The notes under the pieces are model-generated. The model was given only the letters and a program-made list of their open reading frames with translations. It searched no databases and was not told the DNA's origin. Both the position numbers and the translations under genes were made by a program. From Alphaproteobacteria bacterium (GTDB lineage: Bacteria > Pseudomonadota > Alphaproteobacteria > Rickettsiales > UBA1997): DNA of 43,409 nucleotides. Shown piece by piece: positions 26,401 through 35,473 of this stretch. The stretch is from NCBI GenBank assembly GCA_030835745.1, contig JAUROA010000059.1, forward strand, positions 1 through 43,409. Reading direction: 5' to 3'. The first letter of the stretch is position 1; each line of letters begins with the position of its first letter.

Positions 26401-26845
26401 TTTTATTATATATTTTACTGGCTCTGTCTTCAAAAGCTTTCATCATTTTTTTACTTGCCTCTTTAAAAATCAAACCAATTAATTTTGTTAAAATTTTTGA
26501 GCTAAATTCAAATTCAACATCAAAGTCTATTTTACAATTATTATCATCAATTTTGCTAAAATGCCAATTATTAACCAAATGTCTAAATGGTCCTTTGATA
26601 GCAACAACATGGATATAGTAATCATCTTTTATTTTCTTAAATTTTATATCAGAGGTATATGTTTCAAAGATATTTTTAAAATTAATTAAAAGATCGGCAT
26701 GAATATTATCATCAAAAATATGATGAGTAATTTTTGCATCCTTACACCATGGAAGAAAATGTGGATAACTCTCAATATCCATCACCAGGTCAAACATTTC
26801 TTTGGAACTATATTTAACTTTTTTAGTTTGACTAAATGACTGCAT
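26393..26845 (-). CDS. RatA/Coq10-family START-domain protein
   Basis: The 150-residue protein has the compact START/SRPBCC fold typical of the RatA/Coq10 family: KYSSKEMFDLVMDIESYPHFLPWCKDA near the N-terminus and the central IKGPFRHLVNNWHF. Mitochondrial Coq10 binds ubiquinone and supports respiration. E. coli RatA has been described as inhibiting ribosome subunit association. In alphaproteobacteria a quinone-related role is more likely but not shown. Its ATG overlaps the ffh stop by one base and its end overlaps hinT, indicating a coupled operon. Confidence 0.85.
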   Translation of the reverse strand: MQSFSQTKKVKYSSKEMFDLVMDIESYPHFLPWCKDAKITHHIFDDNIHADLLINFKNIFETYTSDIKFKKIKDDYYIHVVAIKGPFRHLVNNWHFSKIDDNNCKIDFDVEFEFSSKILTKLIGLIFKEASKKMMKAFEDRASKIYNKNV

Positions 26846-28227
26846 TATTTGTTAATATTAACTATATTATTGAAAATTGGCGATTTTGATTGAGAAAATT
26901 GCCCCATCATTTGCTCAATCTCTGCAGGATCTTTTTTGCCTAATTTTAGCACCATTTTGTGCATTTGTTTATATTTTTTAAGAAGGCTGTTAACCTGCTG
27001 TATTGAAGATCCTGCTCCTAGGGCAATTCTTTTTTTACGAGATGAGTTAAGGATTTCTGGTTTTGATCTTTCAATTTTAGTCATTGATAAAATTAATGCT
27101 TCTTGAAGTTTAACCTCTCCTTCCATTCCGCCCTTGGCATCAATTTGCTTTTGAATATTGCCAATGCCAGGAAGTAATTTAGCAATTTTGCCAAAACCTC
27201 CTAATTTTTTCATATTGCGAATTTGGGAAAGAAGATCGTTAAAATCAAACTTACCCTGCTGCAATCTCTTGGCACTTGATTCAGCTTTTTCTTCGTCAAA
27301 GAATTCTTGTGCTTTTTCGACTAAAGTTACCACATCGCCCATTCCAACAATTCTTGAAGCTATTCTTTCAGGGTTGAATTCTTCGAAATCATCAATTTTT
27401 TCACCAACACCAATATATTTTATTGGACAATTAGTAATAGATTTCATTGTTAAAGCGCTACCACCTCTGGCATCGCCATCTAATCTTGTTAAGATGATTC
27501 CAGTTAAATTAAGGTGTTTTTTGAAATTTTGCGCAATATTGACACCATCTTGACCAATCATAGAGTCAACTACTAGAATATTTTCTATAGGTTCTATTTT
27601 ATTGCTAATTTGTTTAATTTCTTGCATCATATGATCGTCGATAACAGTTCTGCCTGCGCTATCAAAAATTAATATATCGTAATTATTTTTGATTGCAAAA
27701 TTTTTAGCAGAAATTGCTAAGTCAATTGGGGTTTTATTTTGGTCAAAATAAGCGCAATCAACATTGATCTGCTTGGCCAATATTTCTAGTTGAGTGGCAG
27801 CAGCAGGGCGATAAATATCAAGCGAGGCTAAAAGAATTTTTTTATTTTTTTTGGCAAGAATTTTAGCTAATTTTGCACAAGATGTTGTTTTACCAGAGGC
27901 CTGAAGACCTGATAAAAGTATGATTGCTGGTGGTTTAGTGCTTAGATTAATCTCTGATTTATCGCCACCTAAAAGTTTTATAATTTCATCATGAACAATT
28001 TTAACTACAATCTGTCCTGGAGTAAGGCTTTTATATATTTCTTGACCAATAGCAATATTTTGAATTTTATTAATAAAATCTTTGGCAACTTCAAGTGCTA
28101 CATCGGCTTCAAGCAGGGCAATTCTGATCTCGCGCAAAATTTCCTTAAGATCAGATTCATTTATGAATTTACGACCTGATATTTTGTCAAAAATACCTGA
28201 AATTTTTTGTGAAAAATTATCAAACAT
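26845..28227 (-). CDS. ffh: Signal recognition particle protein Ffh (SRP54)
   Basis: The 460-residue protein has the SRP GTPase N and G domains: G1 GLQASGKTTSCAKL, DSAGR and TRLDGDARGG. A C-terminal Met-rich M domain (KKYKQMHKMVLKLG) binds 4.5S RNA and signal sequences. It directs nascent membrane proteins to the SecYEG translocon with FtsY. Length is normal. The start ATG at 28225-28227 abuts the ybgC stop. No 4.5S RNA gene was recognised in this window. Confidence 0.97.
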   Translation of the reverse strand: MFDNFSQKISGIFDKISGRKFINESDLKEILREIRIALLEADVALEVAKDFINKIQNIAIGQEIYKSLTPGQIVVKIVHDEIIKLLGGDKSEINLSTKPPAIILLSGLQASGKTTSCAKLAKILAKKNKKILLASLDIYRPAAATQLEILAKQINVDCAYFDQNKTPIDLAISAKNFAIKNNYDILIFDSAGRTVIDDHMMQEIKQISNKIEPIENILVVDSMIGQDGVNIAQNFKKHLNLTGIILTRLDGDARGGSALTMKSITNCPIKYIGVGEKIDDFEEFNPERIASRIVGMGDVVTLVEKAQEFFDEEKAESSAKRLQQGKFDFNDLLSQIRNMKKLGGFGKIAKLLPGIGNIQKQIDAKGGMEGEVKLQEALILSMTKIERSKPEILNSSRKKRIALGAGSSIQQVNSLLKKYKQMHKMVLKLGKKDPAEIEQMMGQFSQSKSPIFNNIVNINK

Positions 28228-28620
28228 CTAATTACTTAAAATTTTTTTAATATTTTGTGGTATAGTTTTTAATTTAAAATTCTTTGAAGAAATACAAGCT
28301 ATTTTAAAATAGGCATCATTAATAACAACATTTTTAATCATTATTTTTTGCGACATTTCAATTGAAAAATTATTTATTTTTACAATATTGACATAAACAT
28401 CTATCATATCATCAAATTTAGCAGGTGCAATATAGTTAATGTTAAATTTTTTGACCACAAATTGTAAATTAAATTCAGCAGCAAGTTTAGATTGCCAAAG
28501 ATCAAGATCTCTTAAAAAATCAGTTCGCGCTCTTTCATAGAATTTAAGATAATTAGCATAGTAAACCAGCCCTTGCGCATCGGTATCTTCAAAATATATG
28601 CGATATTTGTAATATTTCAC
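28228..28620 (-). CDS. ybgC: YbgC-like acyl-CoA thioesterase (4HBT hotdog fold)
   Basis: The 130-residue protein has the 4HBT active-site region YFEDTDAQGLVYYANYLKFYERARTDF, close to YbgC (DTDAGGVVYHANY), with the catalytic Asp kept. YbgC hydrolyses acyl-CoA or acyl-ACP thioesters and is often linked to the tol-pal locus. Here it heads the ffh operon instead, while tolB is elsewhere in the window. Length is typical. It directly abuts ffh. Confidence 0.9.
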   Translation of the reverse strand: MKYYKYRIYFEDTDAQGLVYYANYLKFYERARTDFLRDLDLWQSKLAAEFNLQFVVKKFNINYIAPAKFDDMIDVYVNIVKINNFSIEMSQKIMIKNVVINDAYFKIACISSKNFKLKTIPQNIKKILSN

Positions 28621-28913
28621 TATTATAATTTTAAATTAATCAATTCAGCTTAACTCAGCACAAAGCTTATCTTGTGGCTAAAATAAGAATTTTTTGTTTA
28701 GTGATAAAATATTTCTGAAATAAAAATATAATTTATCACATAATTCTTATATTTTTTCATCTTACTTTGAGATCTATTTATCACCATTTTTGGTGCTTTT
28801 AACTAGTTATTTGATGATAAGTTGTTAAATTTGAAAAAAATAGGTTTTTTGTTTAAAATGTCAATATTCACTTAATTTTAAGGATTGTAATATTGACGAG
28901 ATTCTTATTATTA
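28621..28913. other. Spacer between ybgC and the prepilin-like gene, with two inverted repeats
   Basis: No gene is seen here. It should hold the ybgC-ffh promoter (leftward). Two inverted repeats are visible: GTGATAAA/TTTATCAC around 28701-28740, and GTCAATATT/AATATTGAC around 28860-28896, plus the small hairpin CACC-ATTTTT-GGTG near 28782-28795. The pair near 28860-28896 lies just after the prepilin-like gene and may help end its transcript, although no T run follows. Confidence 0.4.
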
Positions 28914-28939
28914 TTATATGATACCCTTATATGATACCC
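28914..28939. repeat. 13-bp exact tandem duplication at the prepilin-like gene stop
   Basis: TTATATGATACCC is present twice (28914-28926 and 28927-28939). The gene's stop codon is exactly the first three bases of the right copy on the plus strand, so the left copy repeats the last codons just beyond the stop. Confidence 0.85.
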
Positions 28940-29807
28940 CATTTTTTCATGAGTATTTCTTCTATTTCTTCTCTATGTTTGTCGGATAATTTGTTTTTTA
29001 ATATTATTATTTCTCCGACATAGCCATTAAAAGATCCTCCAAGATTAATTTGCGCTCTTATTTGCTGGAAATTTGTACCACAAGCATTGGCTGAATAATA
29101 ATTATCGCCATTAATAAAAATTTTAGTAGGGCAGGCATCTTTAGTAATGGTAATTAGCATAGGTTCTTTTACTAAATTTGTTGGAATGGTTGCATTAGCA
29201 ATTGTGCCTCCTATAGAGAAGTTGTTAAATGTAAAGTCAATATTGCTACCAATATTAATTATAATTTTATTATTGCCATCTTTCCACTGAAATATTTTTG
29301 TTCTTGTGGTGCTGTCAGATTGTGGTCTATATGTTATTAAAAAAAAAGTTATTCTGCTACTAGCGCCATTAGATGAGATATCAAATAAGCTTCTGCCACT
29401 AGTTTGATTTTTAATAAGAGGTTTGGTATTGCCATCTGCATTATCAAAAAATATTGAAGGCCTATTATTAATTGAATTTTTGTAATATATTGGATATTTG
29501 TTTGCATCTGATTGACTTAAATTATGTTTTACACCAAAAAATTTTGAGTCGATCCATTTTTTAACCCTATCTCTACCTTGAGAATCTTGAATAATTTCTA
29601 GATTATTAGTTGGAATTGCATCAAGGCGAAGTGACACTTCATGTTTTTTTAAGACTGAGTCAAGAGCTTCTTGATTGGTGTTAATTGTTGCGGTTCTAAT
29701 GATTTTTAAAGAAGATGATGTGGCAATAATAACCAAGGCTATAACAACTATTGTAATGCTTAATTCAATTAGAGAGTATCCCGTTTAATTTTACTTTTTT
29801 TTTGCAT
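28927..29807 (-). CDS. Prepilin-like protein with LamG-type domain; leader appears frameshifted
   Basis: The main frame carries a type IV pilin/pseudopilin N-terminus, GYSLIELSITIVVIALVIIA, with Gly at the prepilin-peptidase cleavage site and Glu at +5. The C-terminal part is a LamG/concanavalin-like domain ending EEIEEILMKKWGII, a typical LamG_3 ending. The frame has no start: a TAA stop lies two codons before the Gly. One base out of frame, the ATG at 29805-29807 encodes MQKKSKIKR, which would join correctly if the three-C run at 29780-29782 had one more C. So the original was probably MQKKSKIKRGYSLIE. This is either a real one-base deletion or a sequence error. From an internal start (29736) a 269-residue protein without the leader could be made. 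Binding target unknown. Confidence 0.7.
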
Positions 29808-29972
29808 ATTTTTTTAATTGTGGCAACAAGTAATTTAATTATTGATTAAAAAATTCCATAATTTTTAATATTTAATTAAAAACAATATAGTAAAAAGTAT
29901 AGCGATTACAATCAATATTTTCGGGGAAAAAAATTTTAATTACAATAAATCATGCAAAAATAATAAATAATA

Positions 29973-31076
29973 ATGATATATAAAATTATTAGACCGATCA
30001 TATTTTTACTTAAGCCTGAATTATCTCATGAATTGGCAAAGGCTTTTTTAAAATATTTACCTAATTTAACCACTTTATTTTGTTTTAATAAAAAATATGA
30101 CAATTTAAAAAACAAAGTTTGGGATATTGACTTTGATAACCCTGTTGGCTTAGCTGCTGGTTTTGACAAAAATGCTGAATTAGTTCTGATTTTGAGTAAA
30201 TTTGGCTTTGGTTTTATTGAGGTGGGTACTGTTACATTAAAGCCGCAAAAAGGCAATGTAAAGCCAAGAGTTTTTCGCTTAAAAAAAGATAAAGCTTTAA
30301 TAAATAGGCTAGGTTTCAATAATTTAGGTTGCAATTTAGCTGATAGCAATATTTGCAAGATTCATCATTATGAGCATTTTCACCCAAAAATTGATAAAAC
30401 TATTTTAGGGGTAAATATTGGCAAAAATAAAGAAACTGATGACTATATCCATGACTATATTGAGCTATTAGAGCATTTTTATATTAAATCTTCTTATATT
30501 ACTATTAATATTTCATCGCCAAATACTAAAAATCTTAGAGATATTCAAAAGCAAGATAATTTGGATTATTTTTTAAAAGAAATAATGAAGGTTAAGCGCG
30601 ATCTTAAGGCAAAATGTCTTAGAGATGTTCCTATTTTGCTAAAAATAGCACCAGATTTATCATTAAAAGAGCAAAAAGAAATAGCTGAAATTGTATTACA
30701 TCATAAAATTGATGGTTTAATAATTTCAAATACCACAATTGATCGCAATTTGGGGCTATGTTCAAAAAATAAAAATGAGCAGGGTGGTCTTAGTGGCAAG
30801 CCTTTATTTGATAAATCTAATGAAATATTAGCAAATTTTTATAAATTAACAAAAGGTCAGATACCAATTATTGGAGTAGGAGGTATTACAAATGCAAATG
30901 ATGCTTATACAAAAATTAAATTAGGCGCATCGCTGGTTCAAATATATACTGGCTTTATATATGAGGGGTTTTCCTTAGTTGAAAAAATTAAGAAAGATTT
31001 AAGTATATTGATTAAAAATGATGGCTATAAAAATATTAATGAGGCTATTGGCGCTAGTTTTAATAATAAAAATTAA
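29973..31076 (+). CDS. pyrD: Dihydroorotate dehydrogenase (quinone), class 2
   Basis: The 367-residue protein is a class 2, membrane-associated DHODH that oxidises dihydroorotate to orotate and passes electrons to ubiquinone, the fourth step of pyrimidine synthesis. The N-terminal amphipathic extension (IIRPIIFLLKPELSHELAKAFLKY) is typical of class 2. FMN and substrate motifs include NPVGLAAGFDKNAEL and NISSPNTKNLRDIQ. The C-terminal IPIIGVGGITNANDAYTKI is standard. Length is normal. It stands alone, convergent with hscA and divergent from the prepilin-like gene. Confidence 0.96.
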   Translation: MIYKIIRPIIFLLKPELSHELAKAFLKYLPNLTTLFCFNKKYDNLKNKVWDIDFDNPVGLAAGFDKNAELVLILSKFGFGFIEVGTVTLKPQKGNVKPRVFRLKKDKALINRLGFNNLGCNLADSNICKIHHYEHFHPKIDKTILGVNIGKNKETDDYIHDYIELLEHFYIKSSYITINISSPNTKNLRDIQKQDNLDYFLKEIMKVKRDLKAKCLRDVPILLKIAPDLSLKEQKEIAEIVLHHKIDGLIISNTTIDRNLGLCSKNKNEQGGLSGKPLFDKSNEILANFYKLTKGQIPIIGVGGITNANDAYTKIKLGASLVQIYTGFIYEGFSLVEKIKKDLSILIKNDGYKNINEAIGASFNNKN

Positions 31077-31187
31077 CTATTTAGATATCTTGTAACATTA
31101 TGCTATTTTCCTTTATAATGCAGCATTTAGCTGAATTATTATATTCAATTTGAGTTGCAAGTTACCAAGTGAGTATTAATTATTATT

Positions 31188-32960
31188 TCACGAACAAATA
31201 TCATCTATTTTTTTACCAGAAATCTCTGCACTTAGAACCTTATTAACTTTGTTTAAAACTAAATTTTGAGTTTTTTCATGAAATTTCTTTATTAATTGTT
31301 CAATGTTTTCTTTGGTTGGATTTTGACTAAATAACGCTTCTAATTTAGTAATAATTTTAATAATTTCTTGCTTTTCTTTATTTGTAATGATTTTAGGGTT
31401 TTGCTGTAAATCATTTTTGACAATTGATATATCTTTTTTGCCATTAATAATTAATTGAGTGATTATTCTTTTATTTATATCTTCTTTTGAATTTTTAAGA
31501 GACTCGATCAACATTTCTTTAACCTTATTATCGTCCAAATTATATGTTGGCTTGGCAATAACTTCCTTTTTTTGTTGGGTTTTTTTATCTAGAGCGCTTA
31601 TAGTTAATAAGCCGTCTGCATCAACTTGGAATGTTACTAAAATTTTTGCCATACCTGCGGGCATTGGAGTGATATTTTTAATTTCAAAATGGGTGATTGA
31701 CCTACAGTCACTTGCCATTTCTCTTTCGCCTTGGACAATATGAAATTTCATTCCGGTTTGATTATTGGCGTAAGTGGTAAATTCTTTAGCATAAGCGCAA
31801 GGTGTAGTGGTATTGCGGTGAATTATTTTATCAACAATTCCTCCCATCATTTCAATTCCTAGAGATAGTGGTATTACATCAAGTAACAAATTGTCGCTGG
31901 GATTAGATAAATTGTGGGCTTGCCAACAGGCGCCCTTTGCAACTACTCGATCGGGATCAATATTGTCAAAAATTTTTGCAACATCAAATATCTTGGATAA
32001 TTTTTCTTTAATCAGTTTGATTCTAGTAGATCCACCGACCATTATAATCCCATCAATATCTTTTTTAGATATATTTAAATCATCAAGCAGATCTATGGCT
32101 AAAGAGATTGTTTTATCAATTTCTTTATCAATTAAAATATTAAAATCTTTTTGGTAAAATTTTTTATTATTAATTATTGTAAAATCATGATTTGAGAGAT
32201 CTTCTTTTGTTTTTTTTGCTATATTTCTTGTTATATTTTCAAAATTATTAATAATTATTTGATCAATATCGTCGCCACCAAATTCATTATCGCCAAGAAC
32301 TCCTAAAATATGAAATATTCCTTGATTCATCTTAATTACTGATATGTCAAAGGTTCCTCCTCCCAAATCATATACAAGATATTTGCCATGAGCATTTTTA
32401 TCTAGGCCAAATGCCATTGCAGCTGCGCTTGGCTCATTAACAAGCCTAAGAGTCTCTAATCCTGCAATTTCAGCGCTATGCTTGATCGCTTGCTTGGCTG
32501 CTTCATCAAAGTAGGCAGGAACTGTTATAACACATTTTGTAATATTTTGTTTTAAATTTTGTTGAGCAATATCTTTGAGATGTCTTAAAATAAATGCCGA
32601 AATTTCTTCTGGACGGTAAAATTTATTAGCAATTTTAATGCAAAGATTATTTTTATTGGAAATTTCAAATTCTAATTTATCTGGATCTAGATCTTGATAT
32701 GATTTGCCCATTAATCTTTTAATAGAAGATATTGAGCAATCAGATATTTTTGGACCAACATTAATAAAGTTTCCCTTATGGTCAAAATTAACAATTGAAG
32801 GGATAATATCACTATTATTTTGGTCTTTAAATAATTTAACTTCATTATTTTCCACAATACCAACCAGAGAATTTGTTGTTCCAAGATCAATGCCAATAAC
32901 AATATCAGAGTTTAAATTATTATCATGATTTATATCTGGTTCCTGAATTTTAAGCGGCAT
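31188..32960 (-). CDS. hscA: Fe-S assembly chaperone HscA (Hsp70 family)
   Basis: The 590-residue Hsp70 homologue has DIVIGIDLGTTNSLVG, the YDLGGGTFD phosphate loop and VGGSTRIK, followed by a substrate-binding domain. Its position after iscU, iscA and hscB identifies it as HscA, which with HscB drives cluster release from IscU. It overlaps hscB by 11 nt. Slightly shorter than E. coli HscA (616). The usual next gene fdx is missing: the following 111 nt hold no gene and pyrD converges. Confidence 0.95.
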   Translation of the reverse strand: MPLKIQEPDINHDNNLNSDIVIGIDLGTTNSLVGIVENNEVKLFKDQNNSDIIPSIVNFDHKGNFINVGPKISDCSISSIKRLMGKSYQDLDPDKLEFEISNKNNLCIKIANKFYRPEEISAFILRHLKDIAQQNLKQNITKCVITVPAYFDEAAKQAIKHSAEIAGLETLRLVNEPSAAAMAFGLDKNAHGKYLVYDLGGGTFDISVIKMNQGIFHILGVLGDNEFGGDDIDQIIINNFENITRNIAKKTKEDLSNHDFTIINNKKFYQKDFNILIDKEIDKTISLAIDLLDDLNISKKDIDGIIMVGGSTRIKLIKEKLSKIFDVAKIFDNIDPDRVVAKGACWQAHNLSNPSDNLLLDVIPLSLGIEMMGGIVDKIIHRNTTTPCAYAKEFTTYANNQTGMKFHIVQGEREMASDCRSITHFEIKNITPMPAGMAKILVTFQVDADGLLTISALDKKTQQKKEVIAKPTYNLDDNKVKEMLIESLKNSKEDINKRIITQLIINGKKDISIVKNDLQQNPKIITNKEKQEIIKIITKLEALFSQNPTKENIEQLIKKFHEKTQNLVLNKVNKVLSAEISGKKIDDICS

Positions 32961-33444
32961 TTTTAATTTGTGATTTTTTTTGTTTTAAATCCTCAAGACA
33001 TTTTTTAAGATATTTAGCTTTAATTAAAAGCTGCGCTGAATCGCTAATTTTATTTTGTTGATATAATTGCATTGAATCTCTTAAAGAGTTTGAGAAATCT
33101 AGAGTGATAATATTTTGCAATTTTTCAATATTATTAAAATTATTTTCTAGGCTTATTTTTTCTTGGATTTCAAGGGTTTCAAGTAAGGTTTGCTGAGATA
33201 TTGTAACCGCTTTCTCATCATGCAAAATATCAATATTTTTTAATGATAAGATATGGCAGGCTCTAAGAAAGTCGTCATTAAGATTTTTATAAGCATTATT
33301 TAGAGCAATTGAATGTTCAATTTGCGATATATCTTGCTTGTCGGGGTGGATTTTTGATTGCAATTTGTGATAAGTTTTTTCCAGTTGGTCTTGATCAAGA
33401 TTGTAATTTATGTCTAAATTAAAAATTTCAAAATAATTATCCAT
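32950..33444 (-). CDS. hscB: J-domain co-chaperone HscB
   Basis: The 164-residue protein has an N-terminal J domain with the HPD motif (LQSKIHPDKQDIS) and a C-terminal helical domain that binds IscU. HscB stimulates HscA ATPase and delivers IscU. Sequence divergence is high, but the HPD, length and operon place are decisive. Its end overlaps the hscA start by 11 nt. Confidence 0.92.
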   Translation of the reverse strand: MDNYFEIFNLDINYNLDQDQLEKTYHKLQSKIHPDKQDISQIEHSIALNNAYKNLNDDFLRACHILSLKNIDILHDEKAVTISQQTLLETLEIQEKISLENNFNNIEKLQNIITLDFSNSLRDSMQLYQQNKISDSAQLLIKAKYLKKCLEDLKQKKSQIKNAA

Positions 33445-33470
33445 TATCAGTTAAATATTATCAGTTAAAT
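33443..33470. repeat. 14-bp exact tandem duplication between iscA and hscB
   Basis: ATTATCAGTTAAAT is repeated exactly at 33443-33456 and 33457-33470. It forms the whole short spacer between the iscA stop and the hscB start and touches both, so it may alter translation coupling. Confidence 0.85.
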
Positions 33471-33844
33471 TAAACTTTAAAACTTTCGCCACAACCACAT
33501 CGACCCTTTTCATTTGGGTTAACAAAATCAAAACCTGATTCTAGATCATCTTCTTTATATATCATTTCACTGCCAATTAAAAACATTGATATTTTTGGAT
33601 CAATAAAAATATTGATATTGTCAGCAATGATTAAATCGTCAAATTTAGTAATATTTTTATCTTTAATAGCATATTCAATATTATAGCTCAATCCAGAGCA
33701 TCCTCTAGTTCTAACGCCCACTCTAACTCCAGAGCATTTTTCTTTGCGTTCTTCTAGTAGTTTTTTAATTTGAGTCAGAGCCTCGTCAGAGATTGTTAAA
33801 TAATCAACTATATTATTTTCAGTAATATTTGATTTATTGGTCAT
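33470..33844 (-). CDS. iscA: A-type Fe-S carrier IscA
   Basis: The 124-residue protein is an A-type carrier with three conserved cysteines: the first in RTRGCSGLSYNIEY and the pair in EKGRCGCGESFKV at the C-terminus. Such proteins accept clusters from IscU and pass them to targets. I chose the ATG at 33842-33844, overlapping the iscU end by 11 nt. A longer frame of 11 codons upstream (from 33877) lies inside iscU. The N-terminal 20 residues before the A-type domain are unusual in length but harmless. Confidence 0.93.
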   Translation of the reverse strand: MTNKSNITENNIVDYLTISDEALTQIKKLLEERKEKCSGVRVGVRTRGCSGLSYNIEYAIKDKNITKFDDLIIADNINIFIDPKISMFLIGSEMIYKEDDLESGFDFVNPNEKGRCGCGESFKV

Positions 33845-34229
33845 TTTTATTATCTTTTTTTGACTTATAATCAGCAATTGCTGACTTAATAGCCTCTTCT
33901 GCTAATAATGAGCAGTGAATTTTTACCGGAGGCAATGATAATTCTTCAGCTATTTCTTTATTAGTTATCGAAGCAGCATCTTCTATTTTTTGGCCTTTAA
34001 TCCATTCAGTAGCAAGAGAACTAGAGGCAATTGCTGATCCACAGCCAAAAGTTTTAAATTTGGCATCTTGAATAACTCCATCATCATTTACTTTGATTTG
34101 AAGCTTCATAACGTCGCCACAGGCAGGGGCGCCAACTAATCCAGTGCCAATATTTTCTTCATCTTTAGAAAATGATCCAACATTTTTTGGATTTTCGTAA
34201 TGATCTAAAAGTTTTTTTGAATATGCCAT
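33834..34229 (-). CDS. iscU: Fe-S cluster scaffold IscU
   Basis: The 131-residue scaffold has the three cluster cysteines in GAPACGDVM, TFGCGSAIASSS and KIHCSLLAEEAI, plus the LPPVK motif that HscA recognises. The assembly Asp in CGDV is kept. It receives sulfur from IscS and builds [2Fe-2S] clusters. It follows iscS by 16 nt and overlaps iscA. Fully typical. Confidence 0.97.
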   Translation of the reverse strand: MAYSKKLLDHYENPKNVGSFSKDEENIGTGLVGAPACGDVMKLQIKVNDDGVIQDAKFKTFGCGSAIASSSLATEWIKGQKIEDAASITNKEIAEELSLPPVKIHCSLLAEEAIKSAIADYKSKKDNKNDQ

Positions 34230-34245
34230 AATTTAATATTTAAGG

Positions 34246-35469
34246 TTAATGAGTTTGCCAATTAATTGATTTAAGATCTATGCCTTCTTGCATCATCTCC
34301 CATAAAGGACTTAATTCGCGTAATTTATTAATTTTTGATTTAACAAGAGTAATGGCGTAATCGATTTCTTCTTCTGTTGTAAAGCGTCCAATGCCAAATC
34401 TTATTGAGGTATGAGATAATTCGTCATCAACTCCAAGGGCGTGCAAAACATAAGATGATTCTAAGGAAGCAGAAGTGCAAGCAGAACCGGAGGAAACAGC
34501 TAAATCTTTAATAGCCATAATCATTGATTCTCCTTCAATGCCAGCAAATGAAATATTTATATTGCCTGGATAGCGCTTATTCTTATCGTAAATATCTGGT
34601 CCATTAAGATATATATGACCTTCTTGACATACTGCTTCATAAAATTTGATTCCTAATTTTTGAACATGTTTGTAATCTTGATCCATTTCTGTTTTTGCAA
34701 TTTCTGCGGCTTTACCTAATCCTACGGCAAGAAATGTTGGAACTGTGCCAGAGCGGATACCTCTTTCTTGGCCGCCACCACTAAAAATAGATTTAATTCT
34801 AACTCTTGGCTTACGACGAATATAAATTGCGCCAACACCTTTTGGACCATAAATTTTATGACCTGAAATACTCATTAAATCAATATTCATTGAATTAACA
34901 TTGAGAGGAATTTTGCCAAAAGCTTGAGCAGCATCAGTGTGGAAAAAGACATTATGTTTGCGACAAATTTTGCCAATTTCAGCTATTGGCTGAATTGCTC
35001 CAATTTCATTATTTAATGTCATAATTGAAATTAAGCAAGTATTCTTAGTTATGGAGTTTTCCAATTGGTTTAAATCGATAATGCCTTGATGATCAACATT
35101 TAAAAAAGTTACCTCAAAGCCTTCTTGCTCAAGTTCTCTAGCAGAATTAATAACGCATTTATGTTCGGTGGTAAGGGTTATAATATGGTTTTTGCCAGTT
35201 TTTTTATAAAAATTGGCAACACCCTTAATTGCAATATTATTTGATTCAGTTGCACCAGAGGTAAAGAATATTTCCTTAGCATCGGCATTAATTAAATCGG
35301 CAATTTGCTTTCTAGCAATTTCAACTTTTTCTTCTGCAATCCATCCATAAGAATGAGTTCTTGAGTGGGGATTGCCATAATCATCTGTCATTGATTGTGT
35401 CATGACCTCAATTACCTTTTGGTCTATAGGGGTGGTAGATTGATAATCAAGATATATTGGTAATTTCAT
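34246..35469 (-). CDS. iscS: Cysteine desulfurase IscS
   Basis: The 407-residue PLP enzyme takes sulfur from cysteine for Fe-S clusters and tRNA thiolation. The PLP lysine is in [15 protein letters not shown] and the active-site Cys in [14 protein letters not shown], followed by the family-typical YVLHALG. The C-terminus ends like group I IscS proteins ([18 protein letters not shown]), which contacts IscU. It is the second of two tandem desulfurase genes and directly precedes iscU. Confidence 0.97.
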   Translation of the reverse strand: MKLPIYLDYQSTTPIDQKVIEVMTQSMTDDYGNPHSRTHSYGWIAEEKVEIARKQIADLINADAKEIFFTSGATESNNIAIKGVANFYKKTGKNHIITLTTEHKCVINSARELEQEGFEVTFLNVDHQGIIDLNQLENSITKNTCLISIMTLNNEIGAIQPIAEIGKICRKHNVFFHTDAAQAFGKIPLNVNSMNIDLMSISGHKIYGPKGVGAIYIRRKPRVRIKSIFSGGGQERGIRSGTVPTFLAVGLGKAAEIAKTEMDQDYKHVQKLGIKFYEAVCQEGHIYLNGPDIYDKNKRYPGNINISFAGIEGESMIMAIKDLAVSSGSACTSASLESSYVLHALGVDDELSHTSIRFGIGRFTTEEEIDYAITLVKSKINKLRELSPLWEMMQEGIDLKSINWQTH

Positions 35470-35473
35470 ATTT

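Noticed and set aside
31077..31187. Missing fdx between hscA and pyrD
   Set aside because: The 111-nt spacer has no frame or cysteine pattern able to encode a ferredoxin.
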